This document shows, in pieces, positions 9,740 through 31,789 of a stretch of DNA of 64,000 bases. The notes beneath the pieces are model-generated. The model did not search any database and had not been told where the DNA came from. It worked only from the letters and a program-made list of their open reading frames with translations. The translations under genes and the position numbers were made by a program. The stretch is from Zygnema cylindricum (Eukaryota > Streptophyta > Zygnematophyceae > Zygnematales > Zygnemataceae), in NCBI GenBank assembly GCA_037447655.1, contig JBBHKE010000409.1, positions 177,616 to 241,615 on the forward strand, given 5' to 3'. Within the stretch, counting starts at the first letter, position 1. Each line of letters opens with the position of its first letter.

Positions 9740-10910
9740 GGTCATAAATTCTTGGATTATTATTCAACCATGAACTTCAAGGATTATTATTCAACCAGGT
9801 GTAAGCATACGATATTGAAACCCAAACAAGTATAACTGGAAACACTTTGGAATTACTTATACATAACAAATCACACACTACAACATCCACTAAGCATAAA
9901 GCGAAAGTAACTACTTTTTTTAAAAGGATGTTTATTGTAATGCATATACAAAACACAACAGCATAACGTTAGTTGTTATAAACAAAGTAAACAATCATTT
10001 GAACAATGTTTAATCGCAACAATATACTATTGGGCGCATTATATAACAAAGTTTTCTATAAGATTAAGAAGTTTAACAATCAGGTCATAAAGTGCAGCTT
10101 GTATAAACAAATTTTTTAAAACGAAGTTATGAAATAATATTTTTAATGAAACATATGTCCCTGGGATGGCACCGTTAACCCTACTAAGAGCGTTGATAAA
10201 TAAGTTTGTTTACATAATACAAATTCGTGTCAAGATAGAGAAAAATTACAAAAAATAACACACTCCAAACTAAATTATTTAGGGATGTCCACGCTTTTAT
10301 TTATTGCTAATAACATTATCCATCAACTGTTAACAAACCTTCAACTTAAAGTCATAAACATGGGTTTGCATTCGACACTCGTTACGAAGGGAAACCCTAT
10401 ATTAATGTAAACGCGAAATTATAACCTCTATTAATAGTTTGGTGTAAGGAGACGTGGAAAACTGGAATCGACTTAGAATCAACTGATATCTAAAATACAG
10501 TTCCTGACTTTCAGTTCATGAATTAATGCAAACTGGGCGGCGAGCGATTCAGTTTATGATTTCGGGGCCAACTGAACAGCGTTCGAATGTGTTATTGACG
10601 ATAACAATTATAGACGAAGTAATATTGAAATACGAACAGTTACGCGACATACACCCGCTCTGGTCGACAAAAGGACTTAAAATGAATTCATTAATACGGG
10701 AAATAGTAGAGTTAGCGTACTAATATTTTACGTAAAATAAAAAATCCGTATACATCTCACCCGGTCAGTTTTAACGTCCAATTTTTTTTTTTTTAAAGAT
10801 TAGGTACCTGGTAGGTATCTTGCGAAGTGTGGGACTAATGCCTTATTTGGGTGAGTGTCAACATGTCCACACGGTCCACTCCGCCTGCCAAAATTTAAAC
10901 GAACCTAGTC
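9740..10910. other. AT-rich spacer, nothing recognised
   Basis: Apart from a short direct repeat at 9745-9800 (GATTATTATTCAACCA, twice) I see no supported feature. A 65-codon open frame at 10526-10723 has no recognised similarity. Confidence 0.45.
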
Positions 10911-10911
10911 T

Positions 10912-11380
10912 GTACCTTTACTGAATCTTGCAACTTTTTTGGCCCTCCGGGGTGCCGAAGACGTCCGCGAACCGCTCGTTTAGGGTTTATTTTTTTCTGT
11001 TTTTGTTTTTTTTTTATCTTAAAAAAACAACCCAAACCCCAAAACCGATCCCAAGAGGTGTCGAATGTCGGCGCGAGGTGCCGCGAGGTGCCGAAGGTCC
11101 CACACTTGTATGGGGGCCTTGTTCGAATACCCTTTGCTGTACTTTACTGAATCTTGCAACTTTTTGGCGCCCTCCGGGGTGCCGAAGACGTCCGCGACCC
11201 GCTCGTTTAGGGTTATTTTTTCTGTTTTTGTTTTTTTTTTATTAAAAAAACAACCCAAACCCCAAAACCCTATTTCTCGTACCCGATCCCAAGAGGTGCA
11301 GAATGTCGGCGCGAGGTGCCGCGAGGTGCCGAAGGTCCCACACTTGTATGGGGCCTTGTTCGATACCCTTGCTGTACAGT
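10912..11380 (+). repeat. Tandem pair of ~225-240-bp repeats
   Basis: Two head-to-tail copies, about 10912-11137 and 11138-11380, each run from CTTTACTGAATCTTGCAACT through CCTCCGGGGTGCCGAAGACG, a T-rich stretch, CAACCCAAACCCCAAAACC and CGGCGCGAGGTGCCGCGAGG to CACACTTGTATGGGG. They differ by indels in the T and A runs. Both contain CTCGTTTAGGGT, a chance single match to the plant telomere unit. Confidence 0.85.
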
Positions 11381-11383
11381 ACA

Positions 11384-11706
11384 ATAATACGGTCTATGCA
11401 GTCAGCTTCGTTCATCGATTAATGACAGGTACAATCCGTACATTTTCGCTCCGAAATATTACCGCCCATCCAGAAAAACATCCAGTACCCAGAAAAAATG
11501 CTACTAAATTTTTGTGGTCCAATGAAAGAGTAGTGCATTTGGAATCTCCTGCATGTTTGGAAGGTGAACCACTCATATCCTTTTATTTACGCAGATTTGA
11601 GCTGACCGAAATTTCTGAGATACGTCATAGGGCAATGTACCACGATGCATGGAGTGGCTGGAGATCTGTACTTTGTCGTTTACACGTATCTGATCATTTG
11701 TTTTAG
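11384..11706 (+). other. Unassigned open frame of ~107 codons
   Basis: The frame stays open downstream of the tandem repeat and looks protein-like (SFVHRLMTGTIRTFSLRN, FYLRRFELTEISEIRHRAMY, AWSGWRSVLCRLHVSD). It has no ATG at its beginning and no clear acceptor. It might be an exon of a third truncated gene, like the MMT and ABCC pieces upstream, or chance. I do not recognise it. Confidence 0.25.
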
Positions 11707-12681
11707 TGGAAAATAGGAATGTGTGTAGCTGCTCTAACAAAGTACAGTAGCGATTCTAGAGGCAGAATGAGATCCACGTAGGATGAAACTGCGTGATTAA
11801 CTGGGCTATTTTTGAGAGGTTTAGGGAAATTGAATGTGGTCAGAAGTTCTTCACGTCGATGACTCAACTGCACTTTCTGGAGTGTACGGTCACTTATTGA
11901 TACGCCTTCACACGAGTGATTGGCTGCAGTGATTGAAGCGTAGCAGAAGTCTCGAGTACTTCATAAAAGTACTTCAAAGATACCAAGCAACTATCAGCCT
12001 ATCGCACAGCTTTGTCCAAATTTTATTGTCCACGGTAAAACTAACGTCAGTACCTCGCTAGATATAAGGCTGCTGGGTCCCTGCTGCGCAAACGCCTACG
12101 TGTAAGATATTTATTTGGCAAAATTTCAAGCACTGAATAGTGAATAGGACTGTACAGTACCAAACAGTACTGTGCCGTACAGGTTTGCCATACAGTTCTT
12201 GACTAAACTTTATTTGTTTTTTTGGCGAACTTTTTGGAACCCGAGAACAAATTAGGCTGCCATATCGTAAAAAAATGTACTATTTATGTACAATTATATG
12301 TACCTCTGCGTACAATCTGAACCGTTTTAAAATCTTAACACTGGACTTTTGAAAAGTTTCCTTGCGCTGGAGCCGCGTTCAATTATTGATAGGTGGGCGA
12401 AGTAAAGTCGAGAATCCACTTAATCAAAAAGGAATATTTCTGTAACAATTATTCCGTACCAGAATATTGTACCTTTAGAGTTACTGGAGATCAGGAAAGT
12501 GTGCGTTTGCTCCCAAGCTTGCTGGCAACTTCACAGAGCCTTCTGAGTCGAGAGATATACAGAGAAGAGAGAAGATAAGGGAGAACAAAAGCAAATATAG
12601 AGTTATAGACTTTACAAACTTTCTGGAAAGAGATTTACAACAAGAGTTTGACTTTCTTTTCCAGTATTTCTATTAGAAACC

Positions 12682-22418
<9,737 letters not shown>

Positions 22419-24264
22419 CTATAAAGACGGGCTTTAGAAAACGGGACTAGAAAAACGTGACTAGAAAACGTGACTAAAAAAACGTGGCTGAAAAATGTTC
22501 GTACGAAGGTGTTGTGATTTTTTTTGAAAAAAATGGTCCAGGAACGATTTAATGTTGGTGAGGTTGGTATTTAAACATAGTAGGAACTTTTATGAGACAA
22601 AGGAAGAGCACAATTTGATAGGATCATCAATTTTATTGTTAAACGCAGTTTTCGGCAGAGTAGGAAAACTGCAAAAAAATGGAAAATGTAAAGAGGAAAA
22701 AAATAGTGTTAGTGTTTGATCCAGTTTCTACAGTCAATATAACTTTGTGATTTATATTGTGTACTCTAAAGTTGACAGATGGTTTATGTCTCAATTCTGG
22801 TCCTTTATTTTGCTTTTGTGTATTTGATGGGAGAAATCCTTTGTTTAACTTGCATACTTTGGGATGACAGGTTCTAGGTTACATAGAACATGAAATACCA
22901 ACACTAAAACGATAAAAAAAAAAAAAAAAAAACTGGAAATGAAGTTGCAATGAATTTGATTAAAAAATTCTCTTCAATAATGTTCAACTCTTTCTTTTTG
23001 CTGGCGTAAGAATGTAAAACACTACCGGAATATATGTAATTTGGTCAGGCAAACGGAACTTGCCCTTGTTTTATGGATGACTGTGCAAGCTTTTGAGGAA
23101 AGACACACATAGTTACTCAAAACTTGAAAAAAAAATAGGATTTCTGAATCTGTAATGTTAAATGATGTTAAATTTTGAAACTGGAGAATGGCTAAGAATT
23201 TAAGTAGTTTTCAGGTGATATCAATTTATGAAGGAAATTTGTGTTGAATTTTACAATTCACTATTAAATGGGGGTTGTCAGGTTGTCTTACGATATGGAA
23301 CAGAAATTGTAGGAAAAGAGCATAATTTGATAATATGGTTACTAAACAACGAGAGTAACAGACAAAGATCCACAGTTCGTGAAATAAATTTTAAGTTAAC
23401 AAACACAGTGATGACATGTCAATTTTTTAATGGGATTTTGCATAGCCCTTCATTATCCTTCGTAAGACCACATCTGACTGAAGTACATTTGTACGACCAA
23501 TAAAGATCAATGAAGTGGGCATCATATTTATATAATATATCACATGCTATCTTATAAGAAATGCAGAGGTCCATTACAATACTACCAATTGATAACCTTC
23601 AATAACGGGGTAAATTTCCAGCCAAGCAAGCTTCAAAAAGCGTAGGAAGAAATTATAATAAAAAGAACACACATCTCCAAAACAAGCATATGCTTACAAA
23701 AAAACACACAACATCAATAATCTCCACAAAAAATTGCAATAGTTAGAAGTGGACACACCAATAGACAACAAGATTTTCAACAAACACAGCAGCTTGTGTA
23801 ACTGAAAACTGTGACCAATCGAGTTTTTCCATCCATAGTGGATGAAAAACACAGTGACTATATATTGAAATTATAGCCCTCTTTGTGGCCAAAACAAATA
23901 GAACAGTTGATAAACTTTTGTGTAAAAATCTAGGAACTAATGGCTATCCTTTCTATATATGACCCGTAAAGAAAACATTTTAACCTTCTATACAAAATGG
24001 CACTAGCATAAAAAAATCATAATCCTGGTTGTCCTACAAGTGACTAAGAATATGCACAGTCAAAAAATGATTTATGTCGAAGGTAAAAATTTGCAAACAA
24101 CGACCTTCCAATGACATTGAAAATATTACGCCACCTTTAAAGGAAGTCCATTTTACAATCCAAATGGGCACTATAAATACGTCCATCTTGACTGCAGTTC
24201 ACCTTGACCTTATGCCTCCTTTACAACAATGGTACACTCTGTCTCGACCATAGTTTAATTGATC
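22419..24264. other. Convergent intergenic region
   Basis: AT-rich DNA between the MDHAR stop and the stop of the minus-strand gene ending at 24265. It should hold both 3' untranslated regions. A 91-codon open frame at 23228-23503 shows no recognised similarity. No repeat or RNA gene was recognised. Confidence 0.6.
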
Positions 24265-27200
24265 TTAACTATCACGGGAACTCGGGAGAAGTGGCGATTT
24301 CGAAGTTAATACTGCGTTTGGAGCCTCAGGAGACTTACGTGTTTGTGTTTGTGATTGTGATTGACGTATTCGCATAACCCAGTCGTAAAAACGACGAAGT
24401 AAGGATACCTGGCCCAGAAGTTTCCGAGCCTTAACTACAGCATGTTTAGTATGGCGAGCTGCCATGGCGACCGCCGGCTTAACTGCTCCCACGGGCACCG
24501 CGGCGCGCTCCTGCAAAATGGCTATGGACAAGAGTCTGTGGATTAGGGGAAAAAAAGAAAACAGTTGAAAATGGCGATAACCAACAGTCTTTTAATATAT
24601 TTATATATGTGTATAATCAAAATGGCTATGGATAAGGTCCGCAGTCACAGGGAGCTATCTTAGAGTCCGTGGATTAGCAAAAGAGAGGGAAAAAATAAAA
24701 TCAAAACGGCTATGAACAAGAGTCCATGGATTAGAAAAGAAAACAGCAACATAAAACAAAATGGCTATGGACAAGGCCCCCAGTCAGAGAGAGCTACCTT
24801 AGAGTCTGAGGATTAGAAAAAGAGGAAAAAAACAATATTTCAAAATGACATAGAGGGATGTACATAGTCCATGGACTTGGTAAAGGACGCAAACTTCCAT
24901 ACTTTATAACGTCACTTTATACAACACCAGAAATCAATAATGGCATAGACATACATCAATGGAAAGGAGGGTAAATGAGTAACGGCAAAGTGACATCAAC
25001 CTCAAGCCTTCCCAATTCTGTACATGAAAGACCACTTACTCTGGTTATCAATGCCAAATAAGGTAATAGATATCATAGGGGCAGGGCCCTTTGTCAAACC
25101 GTTTCAAGATGCAATGTGAATAGGAGACATAGAGAACTGGTGTGCACCTAAAGTTTGGGCGGATGCCATAGTGCCCACTCTCCTCAACCCATCTTCAGCC
25201 GCCTGGACTGCCCTTGCTGAGCTTCTCACACCCTCCGATATCTCCTGACTGCATCATACGAACCACAAATTTGCGTATTCATACAAACCACAAACTTATG
25301 TATTTGTACAAAATCACAAATTCCTGTATTCCAACAAAGAACAAATTCCCGTATTCCAACAAAGAACAAATTCCCGTATGCATACAAACCACAAATTCTG
25401 TATTCGTACAAAACCACAAATTCCCGTGTTAAGCAAGCTTGCTTCCGCAGCTGAGGATACTGGCGACATTGGCGTTCCGTTCTGGCGAATAGGTACAAGC
25501 ATAATCGGTGAAAGAGCCAAACAAAAAAAAAGGCCAGAGTATCCCTCATATCGCCGTTAAGGTCAAGTACAAAGCCAACGCACCTGAGATCGCTGAGCTC
25601 CATTGTAAGATCACTAATCTCCATTCCGGATAGCCGTACAGCTGCCATAGTGCTAGGTAGCTCTTCACGTGCCGTCTCAGCCAACCTTTCCATGGCCTCA
25701 GCTGCTTTCTTGATGGCCTGTCATACAGCATTCATTAATTGTCAACCATGGAAACTGTAGTATGGCCTGTAAACAAGAGACACTCTAGTATGGTTTCTGC
25801 ACAATAAAAACTCTAGTATGGCTAGTAAACAAGACACTCTAGTATTGTTTTGTAAAAAAATAAAACTCTAGTATGTCTTGTAAAGAAGAGAAACTGTAAT
25901 ATGACCTTCTTTATGGCATGCCATTTAGCATGCATCAATCATCAACCATAGAAACATAATATGGCTTGTCTTGTGAGCAATAGAAAGACCAGTATGGCTT
26001 GTGAAAGGGGAAACTTTAGTATGGTTTATGAACAAGAGAGACTATAGTCTGGCTTGTAAACAAAGGAATCTCTAGTATGGTTTGTGAACACGCAACACTC
26101 GAGTATAGTTTGTAAACAATTGAAGCTCTGGTATGGCTTGTCAACAAGAGTAACTGTAGTATGGCCAGTAAACAAGAGACAATCTAGTGTGGTTTGTAAA
26201 CAATTGAAACTCTAGTATGGCTCGTCAACAAGAGAAAGAATAGTATGACTTGTAAACAATTGAATTTCTAGTATGATGCGAAAAAGAAAAACTTTAGTAT
26301 GGCTTGTAAAATGGAAAACTCTAGCATGGCTTGTGAACAATAAAAACGCTAGTATGGTTTAAGAACATAAGAAACTCTAATCTGGCACTCCTATGGAAGA
26401 GTTCCTGGCCAGTGAAAACTGGGGACTAATTTATCAAAGTGACGTAGAGGGGCACAACAGAATCAATACAGTAAGACACTTTTGTAAAAATTGCTTCTGG
26501 CCAGACACGAATACAAAATGAATGTTCTGTAGTGTATACACGACTTTCGTGGTCAAGTTGTATACTTTATGGATCTTCGGTCTGTTCCCGGCACTCCCTA
26601 CTAGCTATAGTCCCAATCGTTATGAGTGCAAAGGAATTATAACCATTAAACCGTAATTATTATCTATAGTACCAATTCAGGGCAGAGTGATGCGACCGAT
26701 TTAAAACCACTCCTTTCGACTAAGAAAATTTCACGGCCGATTAATTGTGATTAACACTAAAGTTCATTTCTGTCATGCTGTCATGGTTTAGAAATTTCCA
26801 TACAGCAGTTGTAAGTGCCAAGTAAGTTTAGATGGGCAATCTAACCGATTTAATCATAAATAATTATAATATGCATAATTTTGTTTTTGCTTCATATAAC
26901 TGGTGCGATGTGTTTAATATGAGCGTAAAAAATACAACTCATTTCGCATTATTAAGTTCAACTTAATTAAATAAAAATAGGTGAATTTTGGCCAAAGACC
27001 AAAGACATATGTCACATATTTGGCGTATACGTGAAAACCAAGGCTTCCTTGAAAAAAAAAAGAAAAAACTTCGGAAGTACTTTATTCATCAAAACCAACG
27101 GAACAATGATTTTACCCGAAGTGTTGGAATTGCTGCCAGAAGAAGAAGAACGAATGCACCTGTAAGCTGCACAGCGCCAAAAAAACAAAACAAAACAAAA

Positions 27201-28508
27201 AAAATGAATTTCTAAACATTACAGCCAAACAAAACAATGTGATATCTCGTCAGCCTAACTGTACAACCTTTTCACAGCACAAAAAAACAAATCAAAACGA
27301 AAAAAATAAAATAAAATGTATCAATAACACTACAGCCAGCGTTACCAAACCAGCCTTACTATACAACCTTTGGCGCAAAAAACGTCCAAACAATCCAAGA
27401 ACACATGAAACTCCGGCTACACAAACTCACACGACCTTCATAATGCTCAAAGTCTCGAGGTCAAACACAACATGTGCCAGTAATTCTTGATTTTCCTGGC
27501 CATCAGGTGCATACTACCGAGTCGTTAACATTGAGCCACAATTGAGCTCAGGCTAAATTGTGGTGCTTCGCACCAGTGCTATTATTATTTTGTGATTTTA
27601 TTTATCACAAAATAAAATAGATGCAGAATGCACTTTTCAGGCACTCAAACAAAGTGCTTTTGTTCACTAGACATATTTGCGATTTCTAATCGTGAAATCA
27701 CTATTGACAGGTAAGACAAATGCGTTTTAGATCAGTTACATCAAAAAAAAATCCAACGGTTAAACATACCAATAAACGCATTTAACCGCCTGAAAAAATG
27801 TTTGACATACGATTGGCAGTGTGGTTTTCCAAGAAAATGTGAAACCAGTCTATCACTCTAAAAATAAAACAGAGAGTTCCTTTCTGTGTGGAAAAATATC
27901 CGCATTCTTCAAGTCCTTTGGCAATGAGCTCGTTCAAAGGAAGAATCTAGGTACAAAAAGTTACCACAAATGGTTCAAACACATCAACCAACAAAACGAA
28001 AAAACTTCGGAGGTACGACAAAATGTAAGAAATAAATTTAATGAGCTTCCAATGGAACCTCCTGTGCCAGTGCAAGGATTTGTAATACAAGTAAAAAAAA
28101 AAAAAAAAAGCTTACAGTGCAAGCAACGAAGCCGAGAAAGTTAACAGCATTATTTTCTTTAATGCTTTCAAAATAACGTGGTGGAGAAGGAGCTGACTCC
28201 ATGGATGCCTGAAACTGCGTATCATTAGGTTTGCTCTTCACTGAAAAAGAATCATTCATTTGTGACGTCACAGTTTTACAAGACCATACATTGTACTTGA
28301 CGGGCAATACAGAAGGTCTGAAAGATGTATTAGCAAAAACTGTTCGTTTACAGTTAAACAAAGAGCCTAACGAAGGATTTGAAAAAGAACGAGCCATCAT
28401 CCGAGAGCGAATGTGATAAGAAATGTTCTGGATAGAATCTTTTGGTGGAGACAAATCACAGGAGTGCGGATTCATATGATTCGGCTGACATCTGATAGCA
28501 ACCGCCAT
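24265..28508 (-). CDS. Uncharacterised single-pass membrane protein with helical stalk, possibly plastid
   Basis: Five exons on the minus strand: 28508-28116, 27166-27116, 25717-25584, 25248-25148, 24521-24265. All phases agree; the product is 311 aa. Residues 1-120 are Ser/Asn/Lys-rich and could be an organelle transit peptide. Residues about 125-147 form a membrane helix (NAVNFLGFVACT then LTGAFVLLLAAIPTLR). A predicted helical, amphipathic region follows: AAEAMERLAETAREELPSTM, LSGMEISDLTMELSDLSQEI, SSARAVQAAEDGLRRVG. The basic C-terminal part (KHAVVKARKLLGQVSLLRRF) ends in a polar tail. I recall plant proteins of unknown function with the same TM-then-EELP-LSGMEI-DL layout, resembling the DUF948 type, but cannot name an orthologue. 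The acceptors of exons 3 and 5 are duplicated in the adjoining introns. Confidence 0.78.
24514..24775 (-). repeat. Four copies of the exon 5 acceptor of the minus-strand gene
   Basis: Read on the minus strand, the true site is CTTGTCCATAG|CCATTTTG (24532-24514). Copies lie at 24636-24618 (CTTATCCATAG|CCATTTTG), 24720-24702 (CTTGTTCATAG|CCGTTTTG) and 24775-24757 (identical to the true site). Spacing is 104, 84 and 55 bp. Each copy brings the splice AG and the first exon bases. Confidence 0.88.
25258..25435. repeat. ~25-bp minisatellite beside the exon 4 acceptor
   Basis: About seven degenerate units of the form CGTATTCATACAAACCACAAATTC abut the acceptor of exon 4 (minus strand, exon start 25248), inside intron 3. 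Confidence 0.8.
25709..25968 (-). repeat. Duplicated exon 3 acceptor region
   Basis: Plus-strand 25709-25768 spans the exon 3 acceptor. It recurs in decayed form at about 25909-25968 (CTTTATGGCATGCCATTTAG versus CTTGATGGCCTGTCATACAG, then TCATCAACCATAGAAAC versus TTGTCAACCATGGAAAC). The copy has lost the acceptor AG. Confidence 0.75.
25748..26385. repeat. ~25-30-bp minisatellite in intron 2 of the minus-strand gene
   Basis: Roughly twenty degenerate units with the core CTCTAGTATGGCTTGTAAAC followed by AAGAGAAA fill this part of the intron. Confidence 0.85.
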
Positions 28509-30740
28509 AGTTTAAAAAAAAGGGCAATCAGAAGAGGCAAGATAGTATAGTACTGTAGCTTCTTCCTCACTTAACTTCCTGCTATAAATATGCAATTTAC
28601 AGATAGTGATGACTGGTACACCGTGAATCGTTATTAGCCTTATGTACGATATATCGTCACCCCAAAATTTTGACATTGATACCCGAAATACAGTGATTGA
28701 ATCTAATTTATCTTTGACATTAATTACGGTTCTAGTAAAATAGCGTCAATGGAATGACCGTACTGTATTTATTAATAGTGTGGTGTACAGAGAATGTTTG
28801 TTCGTACAGCAGTGTACTTCGTTACCGACATCCGTACGGAAATACTGGTTAACTTATGTCGGTCGCATACAGAGCTGCGCTTAGAAAAATAGCGGAATCC
28901 AGTTTCCAAAATAGGCGTTCGCATACATTTAGAAGTTCGTTTTTGTGTGTGTCAGTGTGAACTGATAACGTGTGCACATGCTAAAAACTGTCCATGATAC
29001 ATAAACGCAGTGTTGCACACTTACACATGTTGATAGTTGAAGAAAGCTAAGTCTAATACGGTGCCCCTTTAACTCTATTTCCGATCCTGCGAGGTTAATA
29101 GTATATATGTTTACATTATTAAAGGGTTTTTGAGGGTACATAATGGTAATACCAAACCTTTAAACGAACGAGACGCATATTAGAGTTATGTTTTATTCTA
29201 AAATGGGTTATGTTTCAAAAAACAACAACAAATTAGTGTCATATTGTGTACATATTAGAGTGAATTTACAAAATTTAGAATTGAAAAAACGCGGCGTCTT
29301 GAAAACGAGAATTGGCACAAACTAGCGGCATATGCGGACAGAACACAAAAAATGGATTTTGTGGTCAGACAAATCTCAACCACATCCTCATTTTTTGACG
29401 GCATGCTTTTCAATCTCGCATATGCATTTTTACACGACGTCTCCATTTTTTTGGCAGGATGCGTGTCATCGCCCCGCCGCCTCGTTTAATCTAGCGGCAT
29501 CCAGTAGACTATGGCTCCCTCTAGAGTTTACAGCGGCAGGCGTTTGGAACGTAATATGGAGGAGCAACAATAAAGGTCGAGCCAACATCGTCGCTATGTA
29601 TTTCCGAGATTATTAAGAAATCATTGGTAAGTGCGCAGCCCAGCATGTTGAGTCATCTCTCTTGCGCTCTCTACCTCTTTGTTCTTCCCCCTTCATTTTC
29701 TCTTCCTCTCTATCCTTTAATCTCTCTCTCTACGAATTCTCCATCTCCCATATTTCTTCCCATTAACCCTCCCTACCCTTTTCTCTTGTTCACTTCTTTC
29801 CAGTTTCTCTCTCTCCCTTTTTCTGTCTCATAACTTTTCTCTGCTTTTCTTTGAGAGTGGATTTTTTCCTATGTTATTCTCTTTTTCGTTCTGTGTCACT
29901 CTGTGTTCTTCTTCTTTTTCACGTAATATTTTTCAAATCCACCTACCCCGTACTAATCTGTTATATATTTTTATTCTTATGTATTACGAATTGTCATCGA
30001 TGATGAGGATATATCCGACGGCCGGTTGTATTGTACAGCAGCCCACGGAAACATGCGATATAGGGAAGAATAAAATATCATGTTGATGGTATTGAACCGT
30101 ACGAAAGCGTATGGAGTATACCGTTAGGAGCTTTCCATGGAGCTATATTTGTTATCACAAATGGGGGATGCCTAGTTAGTGTGTGTAAAATATGAGGGTT
30201 TTTAAAATTATTTTTAGAGGATTTCCTACTTACAAGCAAAAACGCTAATACTTCATGGCTATTTAGACCTTTGTTGACTACTCCAGATTAATAGGCCTTA
30301 GTTATTTATTTTTTGCAGTTCAATATTATAAACAGAGTTTACCATGAAATATAAAATTGATGTATTTCTTTTCCCATTGTTTTAATGAATGCTCGTATTT
30401 GTGTCACCTTTTGGTGTATTTTCAATTCATTGTGTGTTTTGTAATTGCTTTCATATTGTTTCGTTTATATTATCGCATTAAAATACATTTCATGTAACTT
30501 CTATATTTTTGTTGTGGACATCTGTATATGCTCGAAATATGATTTCTATTTGTATTTTTTACTTCATACCGCATATTTTTATTCATCTTTGATTTTCCTG
30601 CATGAAATATTTTGGTTTGATTTTCACTACTGTATTAATGGTTACAGTCTAGCGAAAATGAGATTCTCGACATAGGATTAAGGATGTTATTTGATCACAA
30701 TAAAATTAATATCCATGTAATTTAAAAACTCAAAATGTAT
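28509..30740. other. Intergenic region with a MITE relic
   Basis: It begins with the presumed promoter of the minus-strand gene. A CACCGTGAATCGTTATTAGC terminus preceded by TA starts at about 28620 and may pair with ATTAATAGTGTGGTG near 28795, giving a ~175-bp MITE. An exon-like open frame at about 29459-29616 (FTAAGVWNVIWRSNN, ANIVAMYFRDY) is unassigned. A CT-rich stretch lies at 29650-29830. Nothing else is recognised. Confidence 0.45.
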
Positions 30741-30894
30741 GAATGAGCGACGAGACAACCTCGGCGCTGAAAGGTTTCCACAAATGGTTCCATGATTGAA
30801 TTCAGCGACGACAGACTCTGCTTTGTCGGAGATGGTGAGAAGGTTGTTTTGTCGCTGAAATTCCTTCTAGCGACAAAACATACTTTACTTTCTC

Positions 30895-31320
30895 AAATAT
30901 TATAACGATGTTGTGTCGTCGCTAAATTCCAATTAGCGACGACATAGCCTTTGCTTTGTCAGCTATGATAATAATGTTTTTCGTCGCTATATAAGTGTCT
31001 GTCGCTGAAATTCCTTCTAGCGACAAAATATTTTTTTTTTTATGAAATATGACGACGATGTTGTGTCGTCGCTAAATTCCAATTTGCGACGACATAGCCT
31101 TTGCTTTGTCAGCTATGATAATAATGTTTTTCGTCGCTATATTAGTGTCTGTTGCTGAAATTCCTTCTAGCGACAAAATATTTTTTTTTTTATGAAATAT
31201 GATAACGATGTTGTGTCGTCGCTAAATTCCATTTAGCGACGACATAGCCTTTGCTTTGTCAAATATGATAATAACGTTTTTTCGCTGCTAAATTAATGTC
31301 ATGCGACGACAAATTATGGT
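30895..31320. repeat. 150-bp subterminal repeats of the transposon
   Basis: GTTGTGTCGTCGCTAAATTCC-like strings recur at 30911, 31061 and 31211, a period of exactly 150 bp. Each unit contains short palindromes (CGTCGCTAAATTCCAATTAG then CGACGAC). Such arrays are typical of transposase-binding subterminal regions; binding is inference. Confidence 0.8.
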
Positions 31321-31789
31321 CGCTGCAAGAGCAACCATTATTCAGTTCGAAGAATATGGTGTTTATAAAAATAAGCACTGAAAATTTTTCGAGAAAGAGG
31401 ATCAACAAATGACGAAGCATAGTCGTCGCTGATTAGGGTATGTTGTAAATTGCGACAATATATAAATTTCCATAATACAAGCACACCGGAATGTTCAACA
31501 CCACAAAACAACACATGAAAGCAAATACATGACAATTTTGTAACATATATCGAATTCCACAACATACAAGGGTTTTTTACTTCATAAAAAACAAAAACAT
31601 ATTTTCCCATATAAAAGACCATACACACATACAAAATTTGCTCTATCCTAAGAAGTCAAATAATACTGGACTCCTTGAACTGTCTACATTTATCTGGCAC
31701 CAATTTAACTACTATTCCTTCCCTATAATTAAACTACAAACCCAGAACTAATATATATATAAAAAAAAAAACGCAATCAAGTATTATAT

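Noticed and set aside
10978-11215. TTTAGGG strings suggesting interstitial telomere repeat
   Set aside because: Only one unit per copy; the plant telomere repeat needs several tandem units.
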